From assembly GCA_023213395.1 (NCBI GenBank), contig CM041465.1, forward strand, positions 9,176,001 through 9,240,000: 64,000 nucleotides of DNA, read 5' to 3'. The notes under the pieces are model-generated. The model saw nothing but the letters and a program-made list of their open reading frames with translations. It had not been told where the DNA came from and made no database searches. This document shows, in pieces, positions 20,495 to 32,086 of the stretch. The translations under genes and the position numbers were made by a program. The DNA is from Cycas panzhihuaensis. Lineage: Eukaryota > Cycadophyta. How positions within the stretch are numbered: the stretch's first letter is position 1; every line of letters begins with the position of its first letter.

Positions 20495-21994
20495 TAGAAG
20501 GGGATCTATTCACTCCATTCCACTTGCATCGAGTCATTTTGCCTCTCCTTCACACTCAATGTGAAGTATTGAGAGTGCACTCATCATTTTTAAAATTTTG
20601 AGAGCTTAAAATTATAGTACTTTATATGTTGTTGCTTTCTCTATGTGTGCAAAATTTTAGAGGTGAAAAATATAGGTTTTTGAAGCCATTCGGTTGCCGG
20701 AACAGTCCCGTAAGCATTAAAGGCCTAAAATTTTATGAAAATTTTGACCATCTCGGATTTTGATGAAATTTAGCGTGCAGGCTCGCCTTACTAAGATGAT
20801 CATTTTTGTCTTCTAAAGCAGCTTCAGATTCAACCTACAACGACAAGTTTTGGCTGAAATAAAAGAGTAAAATTTGTGGATAAGTGACTTAAGACACTTT
20901 TCCCAATGAAATCCTTTAATAATAAACTAAAATCTGAAGTTTTTTTTTAGGGATCTAGTAGATTTATGTCTTAAAATCATTTTAAGATAAATCCCATCAA
21001 ATTTCATCCACCGGTTAGTGAGATCTATGCAGTTTTCTCACGAATGTTGAATTTGCCAACTCAACCCCCCAAAGGACATTGCGAGGGCATTTCAGACAAG
21101 TTTCTGGCTGATTTTGGAGATGATGCAGAAGGAAAAGTTGATGTACATGTTAAGATGCAACTTTTCACATATTGAAGTTCAGATTTTGAAAAAGTAGATC
21201 TGGCAGGATTTTGCTTTTGTATTTTTTTCGGGCAAAAATTTTTTTTTTGCCTTTTCAGAAATCCGACATCACTACTGTATCAAAAACGACATTCTGAACA
21301 CATTTTCTTTCTGCCATAAATTCAAACTCCATCATTTAGGCCTTCATATTTGTAATTTTAGAAAATTTTGCCCATTTATCATTATTTGTAAATTTTGTAA
21401 AAAAATCACAAAATAGGGCAAAATAACATGTATCTAGTTTTTAAAAAATCAGTACTTTAGCGGCAAGTTGATTCGCTTTTTAGTCCATTATGGCTTTTGT
21501 ATTGAAATTTCCAAAAACATATTTTGAAACATTGTACTAAAGCAAGGAAAACCTTGGATCAGAAGCAACATCCAGTTCCCCTGCTAAATCTAACATGCTC
21601 TTTCTATTTGCACACATAGCATAAAGCATCACATAAAGCAGCAACAACAACAATGCAAACACGAAAAGCAAGCAAACACATATGGCAATTTTCTATTTCA
21701 GTTTTCAGTTATTCAGAAATAACTTACATTATTCCTAAAAGAAATCTCATCTGTACGATTTATACTGCCAATTCTTGACTTGTACGTACACTCGCCTTGG
21801 TTGAAATAGACCATGGTTGGCCGAAGTCCAGGCCCTAAGGGAGGTGTGAGTTTCATACTGAGTCTAGTCTTAACCGAAATGGTGGTGGAGAAACAGGTTA
21901 GCCATACCTACGGCCTCCAATCAAGGATAATCCTGATAACCACACAGAAAAACTGAAAACCTTAATGCAAGATTAAAATTAACCCGGTCCAATA
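20495..21994 (+). other. Copia-C 5' leader, part 1
   Basis: About 1.5 kb of non-coding AT-rich leader before the Copia-D insertion; the rest is at 43117-43555. The stretch near 21775-21930 is similar to Copia-F leader at 35605-35760, supporting common origin. No ORF of note. Confidence 0.7.
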
Positions 21995-22551
21995 TGTGAA
22001 AAGGGGCCTAATGGCCTCACAATCCCAAGATCTAGAAGCTAGGTTCACTCTAGTTCTAGAAAGCACTAAATGCTAACAAGTATGATACTCTTAAAATGAA
22101 AAACATAAGCAAGACAAAGCATGAAAATAAAGGAGCAAGAAAATGATACCAAATGTGTGGGATTGAAATTGATCCAACCCCCAAATGAATAAACAGTTTG
22201 ATTAGCAAACTAACAGCATAACAATACAGCTCCAACTCTTTTATGAGAACAATGAGGAGAGGTCTCATTATATAGAGTGAAAGGAGAGACCTAAGGCATT
22301 GGATGTTTGACAAATGTTAAACATCCAAGGTACATGCCTTGCATGTAGGACATGTGTCCTTTTAGGACTCTCAAGTGAGCAAAAGTGCATGGGGGTCCAT
22401 TTGACCCTTTAGTGATAATGTTGTGTCGCTAGAAAAAATGTGGGTGTGCACTTTATCACTTAAGTGATAAGTCACCCCTAAAGTACAAAAGTACAAATAT
22501 TACATGAAAAATAAAGTACATAATCTTAACATGTAAACATAAGGTTTAACA
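21995..22551 (-). repeat. Copia-D 3' LTR (left copy)
   Basis: 557 bp, same length as the right copy. Spurious short frames within it recur in both copies. Confidence 0.95.
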
Positions 22552-23372
22552 CCCCCCATTACTGTTTACAATGTTAAGTCGGACCCTTAGACCATGTCTA
22601 AATTTTACAATTTTTTCTCTACCAAGTGGCTTGGTAAAGATATCTATTGTCTGTTGTTCTATTGGTCGATATTGAAGGTTGAGTTCACCACTTTGCACAT
22701 GCTCTCTGATGAAGTGATGATGAACCTTAATGTGTTTGGTCCTTGCATGAAATACAGGATTCTTGGCCAGCTTGAGCACATTTTGATTGCCGCAATAAAT
22801 TATGGTGGAGCGATCCTACTCAAGTCCAAGTACCCCAAGAATTCGTCATAGCCAGATAGCTTCACAAGTCGCTACCGACCGCCTTTTGTACTGCCTATGG
22901 AGGACAAGGTAACATTGGGTTGCTTCTTGCAACTCCACGAAACAACTGCTGAACCAAAGGAAAAACAGTATCCCGAGGTAGATCTCCTGCTATCCTAGCA
23001 ACCTGCCCAATCAAAATCTGAGAACCCTTCTAGAGTGAAGTTCTTATTATGTGCATACTCAAGGCCATGCTGCAATGTGCCTTTGATGTATTTAAGTATG
23101 CGTTTAGCTGCATTCCAATGTTTCTGATTGGGTTGAGACATCTATCGTGAACAAATCCCAACTGCAAATGAAATATCCAGTCGAGTGTTGGTGAGATAAA
23201 TAAGGCTACCAATCAACTGCCAGTAAAGTGTGGAATCTGTAGGTGCAGCTTCCTCATTGAGAGTAAGCTTAATTTCATTCTCCATTGGTGTCACCGGCTT
23301 GCGCCGTGCATCCCGAATCACGCAAAATGTCCCAAGAATATTTCGCTTGGGAGATGAAGATATAGCCTGGCT
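22552..23372 (-). pseudogene. Copia-D pol, C-terminal part (RT end and RNase H)
   Basis: Minus strand, continuing from the RT at 29529. The clear end reads LKLAKNPVFHARTKHIKVHH, HFIREHVQSGEL and DIFTKPLGREKIVKFRHGL, the standard end of copia RNase H, followed by the stop and purine tract. Upstream, toward 23372, several frames carry RNase H and RT remnants with frameshifts. The cut at 23373-23377 (GTTGC) is the Element E duplication. Confidence 0.8.
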
Positions 23373-23377
23373 GTTGC

Positions 23378-24415
23378 TGTTGACTTATAGATTCCACACC
23401 CTTCGTGGAATCAATGCACTTGTCAAGGTTACACAGCGCTATAGTCTAGTTTTAGGACACTGTCAACATCGTTATACACATATATTCCACATATAATTCC
23501 ATATATAATTCATGTATGGTACACGAAGATGTAATTCAACACATACTTCAAAGACATCATCAACACACATCAAGAATGCACCAATTTCCACATAACTCTT
23601 CTTTTATTAATTCAATGCTTTATTTATTTACATGGGCCGGAATGCGTTCTCGAGCATTCCAATGCAAGATACAGCCTCTGTTACATATGCGTACCAGATG
23701 GTACTTATCATGCACTCATGCTCCAATCGTCATCATACGCATCATCATCTGCACCTTTGCGTACCCTTGATCTCCGGCTCTCACCCTCAAGCATATGACA
23801 TAGGAATGAATAACTCGGCTCTCACCCTTGAGAGTATGCCATAGAATTGAATCACTCGGCTCTCACCCTCGAGCATATGACATAGGAATGAATAACTCGG
23901 CTCTCACCCTTGAGAGTATGCCATAGAATTGAATCACTCGGCTCTCACCCTCAAGCATATGACATAGGAATGAATAACTCGGCTCTCACACTGGAATGGT
24001 CCTCAAAGCATCATTAAATATGTCCCTTTGATGCCTTTTGGATGAAAGGTTATGACCCAAAGTCATAACCATACCTTTTTGTTACCAAGGTACCCTTTCA
24101 CTTTAACACTTGATTAAGTCTCCTTAATGGTGTCTTTTCTGGTCCGTACATCCGTACTTATGTCCTTTTGGCCGACGTCATCATTTCGGGTGCCTTTGGG
24201 TCAAATCCGTCCATACGCACTTTGCCCCGCATGCATTCTCGAAAGGTACGTATTCAGACGATGCGTACGACCGCCATACACGCACCTGCATTACATAATT
24301 TTCACCTTTTTCCACCATGCGCATTCTCCATACAAATTGCATTTGCATTCCTTTGGTCAATACAAGCCTGTATTCCGTCTTCCTCAAGGCCTATGTGTCA
24401 CAATATGTCCCAACA
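23378..24415 (-). repeat. Element E 3' LTR (left copy)
   Basis: 1038 bp; contains the 41-bp repeat array at 23772-23994. Confidence 0.92.
23772..23994 (+). repeat. 41-bp tandem array in Element E left LTR
   Basis: About 5.4 units of 41 bp starting CTCGGCTCTCACCCT, alternating between two variants, one with GAGCATATGACATAGG and one with GAGAGTATGCCATAG, which makes an 82-bp higher-order unit. Confidence 0.92.
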
Positions 24416-24724
24416 TCTATCCCGGGTCAACATGATTGGGTTGAGCATCCTTGCTCAACAAAAAATTCAAAATTTGGGGTATTCCTCCCCCTCTCTGTTC
24501 TAAGGTCGCCTCGCCGCCTCGCTCCACCGCTTTGGCCGCCATTCCTGGTTAATAAATCCTCATCTATTGGTGTTTTGTTTTGTTTGACTTTCCCTTGATT
24601 TTCCGTATGATGGTATATCTTTCCTCCATGCTTCACCATATTGCTTATGATATGAGTTACGGTTGTTTTTCCTGCTTTTTAATTTTTTTGTATTTTATGT
24701 TACATACCGAATCGAATCACGCTC

Positions 24725-26056
24725 CTAGATCAAGGCAATTCGATTTTGCCTCAACTTCATGCAATACGATATGATACAACCAAATGATCCTCGCGTAAGT
24801 TGCTCCACCCTAGTTGATATAGGGTTTCCATTACTACCCTTGACCATTTCAGGCAATAACTGGCCTGAGAGTTTTTTCAACTCGATAGTGCCATTATGGT
24901 ACACTTTCTCAATCCTGTATGGGCCTTTCCAATGCATCTTCCATTCTCCTTGGGTTGTTTGGGATTTGTTGTCGAATCGCCATCCTTGATCACCCTTCTT
25001 GAAATACGATGTCTTGTCGTGGCAGTTGTGCCTTGTCTTTTTCCGCCTTTTCCTTGGTGTGGTATGCTTTGTCGATTTCTTCTTATGATCCCTTAATTGG
25101 TCTTCTCCTAACCAATGTTCTCTACAATGTCTCGAATGGAAAATTCCACATAGTGGTTCTCCATAAAAGGTCTTCACATAATCTCCAACATATTCTTCAT
25201 GATTTCTGTCTTCTGGAGTGGCAATTTTGTTTCCTAGACCGGAATCTCTAGGGATACTCTCAGCAATTTCCTTTTCTTCGTCCTCAAATTTGGCGCCGAT
25301 CGTTGAAAAAGATCTTCTGCTGGGTAGGTGTACCTCTAAAGCGGATGAGGAAGGTTTGTTACTTCCTTCCTCGGGCTGGGATGGGGGTGGGGAAGGGCAA
25401 TCTACCTCAAGACCCACACTGGAGGTAGAGGGAAGGTTAGGATTAGAGGGGGTTGGGCTATTAGGGTAAGGGTTTGGGTTAAAAGGGGGATTTGGATTTG
25501 GGTCTAGGTTTTTTATGTTATTATTAACACTGTGATAATCCACAAATTTAGATTTAATATCAACATCCTCGGTTATATTCCGGGAAAGTAGGTTACACCT
25601 ATAGGATGAGGGGTTCACTTTATATGCATCCCGTAGCCAATAATCCACAAATCTCATCCTGTTTCCATCGTCTGCAGAGTTGTAAATTCCCCCAAAGTCC
25701 GTCGGTTCTTCTCGCGGGTGGTTAGTTGACTTGGTGGGCCCGTCTGCCATATGGTAGAGATTTTCTTCGCCGAACGAAGAAGCTATTGCTTCACTCGCAA
25801 TGGTTGTACTTGAACCGTTGTCAAGTATCACCTCAATGGGATTTCTTCCCAGCATCGGTAATACTACTTCATTCCCTTCATCTGACAAGGTGAAGGTTAC
25901 GTCTTTCCAATTTTGGAGGCATTGCGTTTTATATAACCATGGTCTCCCCAATAAGGCCGGATAGGGAGTTGCACCTTTCTCCGTTTCCACAATCGTAAAA
26001 TCGATCTTTACGACAATTCCTGCTACATCCACCTTGGTGTTGGTCAGTTTTCCCAT
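24725..26056 (-). CDS. Element E fused protease-tail / integrase-tail ORF (443 aa)
   Basis: An uninterrupted minus-strand frame. The N-terminus carries the protease end (VDVAGIVVKIDFTIVETEKG, YPALLGRPWL). The middle is a Pro/Asn/Ser-rich linker (NPNPPFNPNPYPNSPTPS). The C-terminus carries a basic segment (TTPRKRRKKTRHNCHDKTSY) and the integrase tail (GWRFDNKS, MHWKGPYRIEKVYHNG, IELKKLSGQLLPEMVKGSNG). RT, RNase H and the integrase catalytic core are deleted in frame. The true start may be upstream, since protease coding continues to about 26210 in another frame. It may be translated as a gag-side product, but no activity is predicted. Confidence 0.65.
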   Translation of the reverse strand: MGKLTNTKVDVAGIVVKIDFTIVETEKGATPYPALLGRPWLYKTQCLQNWKDVTFTLSDEGNEVVLPMLGRNPIEVILDNGSSTTIASEAIASSFGEENLYHMADGPTKSTNHPREEPTDFGGIYNSADDGNRMRFVDYWLRDAYKVNPSSYRCNLLSRNITEDVDIKSKFVDYHSVNNNIKNLDPNPNPPFNPNPYPNSPTPSNPNLPSTSSVGLEVDCPSPPPSQPEEGSNKPSSSALEVHLPSRRSFSTIGAKFEDEEKEIAESIPRDSGLGNKIATPEDRNHEEYVGDYVKTFYGEPLCGIFHSRHCREHWLGEDQLRDHKKKSTKHTTPRKRRKKTRHNCHDKTSYFKKGDQGWRFDNKSQTTQGEWKMHWKGPYRIEKVYHNGTIELKKLSGQLLPEMVKGSNGNPISTRVEQLTRGSFGCIISYCMKLRQNRIALI

Positions 26057-26210
26057 GGGTCGTACTCAGAGTTCATTAGCCAACTTCGGTGAATAAGTCG
26101 CCGCTTCCAACTTCGGGCTTCCCAACTTCCGCCATGTCGAGGTGGGCGACATTCACAAATGCTCCCCATCAACGATCACTTAAACTTTTCTCCCAAAATC
26201 GACATGGTTA
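26057..26210 (-). pseudogene. Element E aspartic protease, active-site part
   Basis: Minus-strand frames here read SILGEKFK, then about LMGSICECRP and DMAEVGKPEV. These correspond to a gypsy protease active-site block, but the catalytic D-G-G/A triplet is not intact in one frame. It continues into the 443-aa frame downstream. Confidence 0.45.
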
Positions 26211-26639
26211 CCATCGGATCCATGTGGAATGATGGTATGATTTGCGTCCAACTCTTGGTGATTCCCTTGTGCAACACACCTCCTTTAATCCACCAATAAC
26301 CCGGGACAGGGGATAGTCAATCAGAATCGCTTTCGCCAAATTCTCCATTAATAACAACATTCGGGAATGTCTTCTTCGTAATCCTTTAAACAATTCTTCC
26401 ATTTGCACCATTTGGGGTTTTGTTGTAAGATCTTCCGCAGCTTTTTCTCGGCTCTTTTGTTTGTTTTTCCGAACGTAAACATTTTTGTTTCCTGTTTACC
26501 CATTGGTAGTATATTTTCTTCCGGACTAAACCATCCAACACTGCTTTCGCTTTTGTACCGATCCATTTCTTGGAGGGTTTGGATATCCTCCATCCACTTT
26601 CTCTTCTCGCTTATTCCGTAACTTCACATCCTTCGCTTC

Positions 26640-28060
26640 GCACGATTGTCATTAGATTCGTTGCCTTTGCTTTACCCTTGCAATCTTGCTTTTGTGGTCG
26701 CTTGGGCCATTACGCTTATTGCATACGAACGCTTTTGTTCGTATTCCGGCTTCATCGGGCATTCGGACTTCGATGTCCGAATCAGAGGCGCATGAGGCAT
26801 CTCCCCATCTACTGCCTCTTCCTCGAGGGTTCTGCACACCCTCGTTGTATACACATTGCAGGTGGGTTGCCTCTTCCCGACCTCGACCTCTAAATGATTT
26901 TCCTCCGGAATTGTAGAAGCAATCCCTAGTTGTGTGGGTATCCACCTCACATATGTGGCACCACTTCTCCTGGTGCCACATTGTTTTTAAGTTCAATTCA
27001 CATTCCCGGTGGTATGTGAGTTCTCTTCACAAATATGGCACCACTTGGTCACCCTTCCAAAGGTGCTCTTCTTCTTCTTCTGTCTCTTCTTCTTCCCGAT
27101 TATTTCGATTTTCAATCGGGCTACTTCTTTCCTCAAGCCTCTAATTCGGACTCCTCTTCCGCTACTCCAACTTTGGCGGAAGGGTCGATTAGCCGATTCT
27201 GTCTCACTCTCTAATCTCATCTTGCAATCTTAGCAAAGAAGGAATCTTGTCCCCTCGCTCAAGGCGTCCATTTCCATCTCGAAATCTAATGCCAACTCTC
27301 GAGCATTCTTGAAAGATTTCACGGATGAGCTCGCATCATGGCTCGCAACTTCTCATTTAGCCCTCGACGAAGTAATTTTTCATGTTATGATCAGAATTGT
27401 CTCATTGATCATACTTGCCGCAATAATCTTCATTCTACTAATGTAAGTTAGACGGACTCCCTACCGCCTCGATTTCGCAATGCGATTTCCACAGCTTCAT
27501 TATCGCGAAACTTTTGGAATCTCTCTTGAACGCTTTCTTCATCTTTGCCCATGGCTCATTTTTGTTCGCTTCCTTATACCAAGCCAAGGGTACACCTCTC
27601 AATGTACAAAGCGTGCTTTAATCTCATCTTCGTCTGCTATTTTTCTAACATCAATGAGATTCAAACAAATACACATGCTCACTGCTGCTCAAGTATCATT
27701 GAAGATTAATTTCCGAAATCTCTATGGTCGTCCATCTTGGGAGATTGCAACTGCTCTCGATGGTGATCTTTCCTCCTCCGCCCTTTGGGATGTACCGAGT
27801 GACTATCACGCCGTATCCTTTCCAAACAACGGATTTTTAAACGGAGTTTTTATATGTATAGGTTCCACTACACCGAACTTGTATTGTCAATGGTGTTACC
27901 GTAATGTAAGATTGATCGTAATCCTTTTCGCCGAATCTTCAAATAGCCGCCTCGTTAGCTTGTTTTCCCAATATGCCGAGGGACCTTCCTCCGCCTTCTT
28001 ATCATCATCACCTAGGTCCTTGGCTGTCCTCATTGGTATACTTCCTCATTAAGATTTCCT
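26640..28060 (-). pseudogene. Element E gag (capsid and CCHC knuckles)
   Basis: Minus strand. The capsid core lies near 27720-27500 (CLNLIDVRKIADEDEIKARF, then GVPLAWYKEANKNEPWAKMK across a frameshift), the LxGxAxxWY pattern of Retrotrans_gag. Downstream, after an Arg-rich part, are two knuckle-type motifs: CHICEENSHTTGN near 27010-27050 (last Cys lost) and CHICEVDTHTTRDC near 26920-26965 (intact CCHC). Several frameshifts are present, and the plus-strand frames over this region are shadows. Confidence 0.65.
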
Positions 28061-28483
28061 TATGTTTTTCGTCCACTTTAGGCTTCCTTCCAATTCCAAG
28101 GGCTAAACAAATCCTCTCGATAGGGGTTGGTGTCAATACCATGCTCGTCATGGGTTTCTTCTTCCCGGGGTGTCTGGGCTCCACTTGCCTCGGATCCTTC
28201 AACTGACCGCCCTTAGTCTCGTTGTTTTGCGAACTTAGTCTCCTCGCCTCTTCCGAGTTTTGCCTCTTTGACCATCTTAGTGCCCTTTGCCTCGGGTTTC
28301 CTTTTCCTTAGGTGAAGTATCCTTTTGGGGCTCTTCCGACCTTGAAGGCCTCTTAGGTGGCATTGGAAGGTCCCACGTCACTGTGGCTTAGTTACCCGCC
28401 ATCACGACGGCCTGTGGTCCTCCGCCTTTACACATTCTTTTCTCTTTGAAACCCCTAGGCCCCGTCCCTCCTCAATGGACGAG

Positions 28484-28496
28484 GCAACGGAACCAA
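28484..28496 (-). other. Element E putative primer binding site
   Basis: The complement reads TTGGTTCCGTTGC directly inside the right LTR; same as Gypsy-1 except one base. Confidence 0.55.
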
Positions 28497-29523
28497 TGTT
28501 GACTTATAGATTCCACACCCTTCGTGGAATCAATGCACTTGTCAAGGTTACACGCTATAGTCTAGTTTTAGGACATCATCAACATCGTTATACACATATA
28601 TTCCACATATAATTCCATATAAAATCCACGAATGGTACATGAAAGATGTAATTCAACACATACTTCAGCACATCATCAACACACATCAAGAATGCACCAA
28701 TTTCCACATAACTCTTCTTTTATTAATTCAACAGTTTATTTACATTGTGGAATGCGTTCTGAGCATTCCAATGACATCTGATCCTGTTACATATGCTGCA
28801 CCTGGATGGTACTTATCATGCACTCATGCTCCAATCGGTCATCATCGCATCATACGCACCTTTATGCACCCTTGATCTCCGGCTCTCACCCTCAAGCATA
28901 TGACATAGGAATGAATAACTCGGCTCTCACCCTTGAGAGTATGCCATAGAATTGAATCACTCGGCTCTCACCCTCGAGCATATGACATAGGAATGAATAA
29001 CTCGGCTCTCACCCTTGAGAGTATGCCATAGAATTGAATCACTCGGCTCTCACCCTCGAGCATATGACATAGGAATGAATAACTCAGCTCACATCGGAAT
29101 GGTCCTCAAAGCATCATTAAATATGTCCCTTTGATGCCTTTTGGATGAAAGGTTATGACCCAAAGTCATAACCATACCTTTTTGTTACCAAGGTACCCTT
29201 TCACTTTAACACTTGATTAAGTCTCCTTAATGGTGTCTTTTCTGGTCCGTACATCCGTACTTATGTCCTTTTGGGCTGACGTCATCATTTCTGGGTGCCT
29301 TTGGGTCAAATCTGTCCATACGCATTCTTTGCCTCGCATGCATTCCCCGAAAGGTACGATTCAGTGCGATCTGCACGATCCGCCATCACGCACTGCATTA
29401 CATAATTTTCACCTTTTTCCACCATGCGCACTCCATACAAATTGCATTACTTGCATTCCTTTGGTCAATACAAGCCTGTATTCCGTCTTCCTCAAGGCCT
29501 ATGTGTCACAATATGTCCCAACA
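28497..29523 (-). repeat. Element E 5' LTR (right copy)
   Basis: 1027 bp with the same 41-bp array at 28877-29097. Followed by the duplication GTTGC, then Copia-D RT. Confidence 0.92.
28877..29097 (+). repeat. 41-bp tandem array in Element E right LTR
   Basis: Same unit number and phase as the left LTR array, with a different decayed last unit. Confidence 0.92.
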
Positions 29524-29528
29524 GTTGC

Positions 29529-31860
29529 CATACCTCAAAGCCTAAGAAATAATGGAGAAGTCCAAGATTTGTCATCTCGAAACTTCTCTTTAAGTCATCC
29601 TAGAGAATGTTTATCATCTTAGTGTCATTGCTAGTGATCACTAAGTCATCTACATACAAGACAATAAAGATGGCATGGTTCTTTTCATGTTTGATGTATA
29701 GGTTAGGGTCTGAAGTGGATCGATGAAACCCATGTCTCAAGAAGTAATCATCGATCTTCGAGTACCATGCTCTTGGAGCTTGTTTCAAGCCATATAATGC
29801 CTTTTTTAGGCGACATACTAAATGCTCCTTGCCTTGTACCTTGTAACCGGGAGGTTGCTCCAAGTATACCTCCTCCTGAAGATCGCCATTAACAAAGGCG
29901 CTCTTCACGTCCCATCCAAAACCGCCATTTGCATTGAGTTGTTAAGGCCAAGATGAGTCTGATGGTGTTCATATTTGCCACTGGTGCAAAAGTCTTCTCG
30001 TAGTCTATGCCTTCCTTTTGTTTGAATCCTTTTGCCACAAGGCGGGCCTTCTGTCGCTTAAGTGTACCATCAGAATGGAATTTGGTCTTGTAGACCCATT
30101 TGCAACTGATTGCCTGTTTGTGTTTAGGCAATTCGACCAAATCCCAAGTACCATTCTTTCAATAGAATGGATTTCTTCATCCATGGTAGCCTTCCAATTT
30201 TCATTTTTAGAAGCCTTCTCAAAAGTGGAAGGCTCATCAACACATAGCACATCAGCCATAAGTGCAAAATTGATCTGCTGCCTGTATTTTGATAGACGTT
30301 TTCCTTCAATAATGTGGTCGTCCTGAACTGTTTGAGTATACCATTTTGGTAACTTTTGAATTGAAGTGACTTGAACCTCAAGATCTTCTGGTCTAAGTGG
30401 TTGATCAACAGAAGATGTGCTAGGATCAAGTGGAGCCAAATCAGATGATGTGGACGGTCTAGCAAGTGCAGATGATGTACATGGAGTAGAAGATTGAGAG
30501 GGAAGGAAAGCCTCAACAATCTTCTTGCCTTTGTCAATGGGAGGTTGCATGGATGTTGTTTGCAACTCCTTATGATCGTCTTCAGCAAAGATTACATCTC
30601 TTGAGAGATGCATTTTCTTCCCAATGGGATCATACAACTTGTAGGCTTTGCTATGAATGGCATAACCATCAACGATGCATTTTAGACTATGTTTGTCTAA
30701 TTTTGTTCTTTGCTAATCGGGGATATGCATATAAGCAGTGCACCCAAAAGTCCTCAAATGGCTGACAGTTGGCTTTTTGCCAGACCATGCCTCCTCGGGT
30801 GTGATGTCGGTGACTGTTGTAGTTGGACTTCGATTGGCCACATAGGCAGCTATGTGGAATGCCTCTGCCCAGTAAGCTCGAGTGAGTCCTTGTGCATACA
30901 TCATTGCTTTGGCTTTATTAGCCAAAGTTTTGTTCATTCTTTCATAGACTCCATTTTGTTGAGGAGTGTGAGGAATAGCAAGCTGTCTCTAAATGCCATT
31001 ATCCTTGCAGAATTGGGTAAATTCATCTGAAGTAAATTCACCTCTATTATCTATCCTTAATGTTTTGATAGAGTGGCCAGACTCGTTCTCCACTTCAAGC
31101 TTGAATTCTTTGAATTTTGAAAATGCTTCAGACTTGTGCTTGATGAAGTAGACCCAGACTTTGTGAGAAAAGTCATCAATGAAGGAGATGTAATACAAAG
31201 CTCCTCCAAAAGATGCGGTGGACATAGGTCCACACAAATCTGAGTGTACCAGTTGCAAAGGATGTGATGCACGCCAAGCTTTGCCTTTAGGGAAAGGCAA
31301 GCAATGTTGAGTCCCCATTATGCATGCTTCACAAAGACATTTTGTGCCATATATCTTTGGAAGCCCATGTACCATGTTTCTGTTGATCATCTGCCTGAGA
31401 TTGTCTAAGTTCAAATGGCCTAGACGTTGATGCAAAAGTTGCATCTTGGACAAGTGTTGAGTGACAATCGAACCTGAGTAAGCAGAATCAAGTGTTATAT
31501 TATTAGCATCCAATTTGTAGAGGCCATGATCCTCATATCCAACAGCTACTACTTGGTCATCTTTGTCACTTATTACACATTTCCCATTTCTGAACAAGAC
31601 GCTCATCTGTTGCTTGTCCAACTTGCTAATAGATAGTAAGTTTTTGTCCATGGAAGGTATGAAGTAGGCATTGTCATTGGGAAATAAAGAGGAAGGATTA
31701 GAAGAAGAATGAAATGGAGCTATTGTGCTTATTTCAGAAATCTTGACAAATTGATTGTTGCCAAAGGTCACTGATTGACTTTTTCCTTCCTTGATGTCAG
31801 TAAGGAGTTCTTCACTCCCAGTCATGTGTTGTGAAGCTCCAAAATCTATAATCCAAGTTT
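29529..31860 (-). pseudogene. Copia-D pol, N-terminal part (protease, integrase, RT)
   Basis: Minus strand, top down: protease (WIIDFGASQHMTG, where the usual form is D-T/S-G-A-S), the SMDKNLLSISKLDKQQMSVL block, pre-integrase zinc region (HQRLGHLNLDNL...CEACIMG), integrase core (LVHSDLCGPM, FIDDFSHKVWVYF, RIDNRGEFTSDEF, HTPQQNGVYERMNKT), then RT ([47 protein letters not shown]). The RT Asp pair is intact. Frameshifts near 29900 and 30140 and stops near 30710 and 30985 break it. It ends at the Element E duplication. Confidence 0.88.
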
Positions 31861-32086
31861 CATCAACCTTGGATGATTGATAAGCACAAAATAGTTTATC
31901 TGCATCTGCAAACTGATTGAAGTGGCGTTGATTGCCACCTCTAAAACCCCCCCTTCCTCTTTGACCTCCTCGATAGGCACCTCGATTTGGTCGAGGGGGT
32001 TGCTGTTGCTGTTGTTGCTGGAATCTTTGTTGGAATTGTGACCGTGGCTGCTGTTGTCTCTGATTTTGTTAGCGTGGCTGTTGCTG

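Larger units (their letters stand above)
23378..29523 (-). mobile_element. Element E: internally deleted Ty3/gypsy element, minus strand
   Basis: LTRs at 23378-24415 (1038 bp) and 28497-29523 (1027 bp) begin TGTTGACTTATAG and end TGTCCCAACA. An exact duplication GTTGC flanks them (23373-23377 and 29524-29528). The minus strand encodes gag, CCHC knuckles, protease and the integrase C-terminal tail, but RT, RNase H and the integrase core are absent. It would need a helper. A related copy with the same 3' end is at 58069-59906. The LTR copies differ by many short indels. Confidence 0.92.

Noticed and set aside
23772-23994. CRISPR-like regular repeats
   Set aside because: Units are directly adjacent with no unique spacers, and the sequence is plant LTR.
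23230-24600. Overlapping plus-strand frames with recurring peptides
   Set aside because: They fall within the Element E LTR and recur in 28639-29622 with different breaks, so they are LTR sequence, not genes.
26570-28206. Several plus-strand frames over 100 codons
   Set aside because: They lie opposite the minus-strand gag and zinc knuckles of Element E; they are shadow frames.
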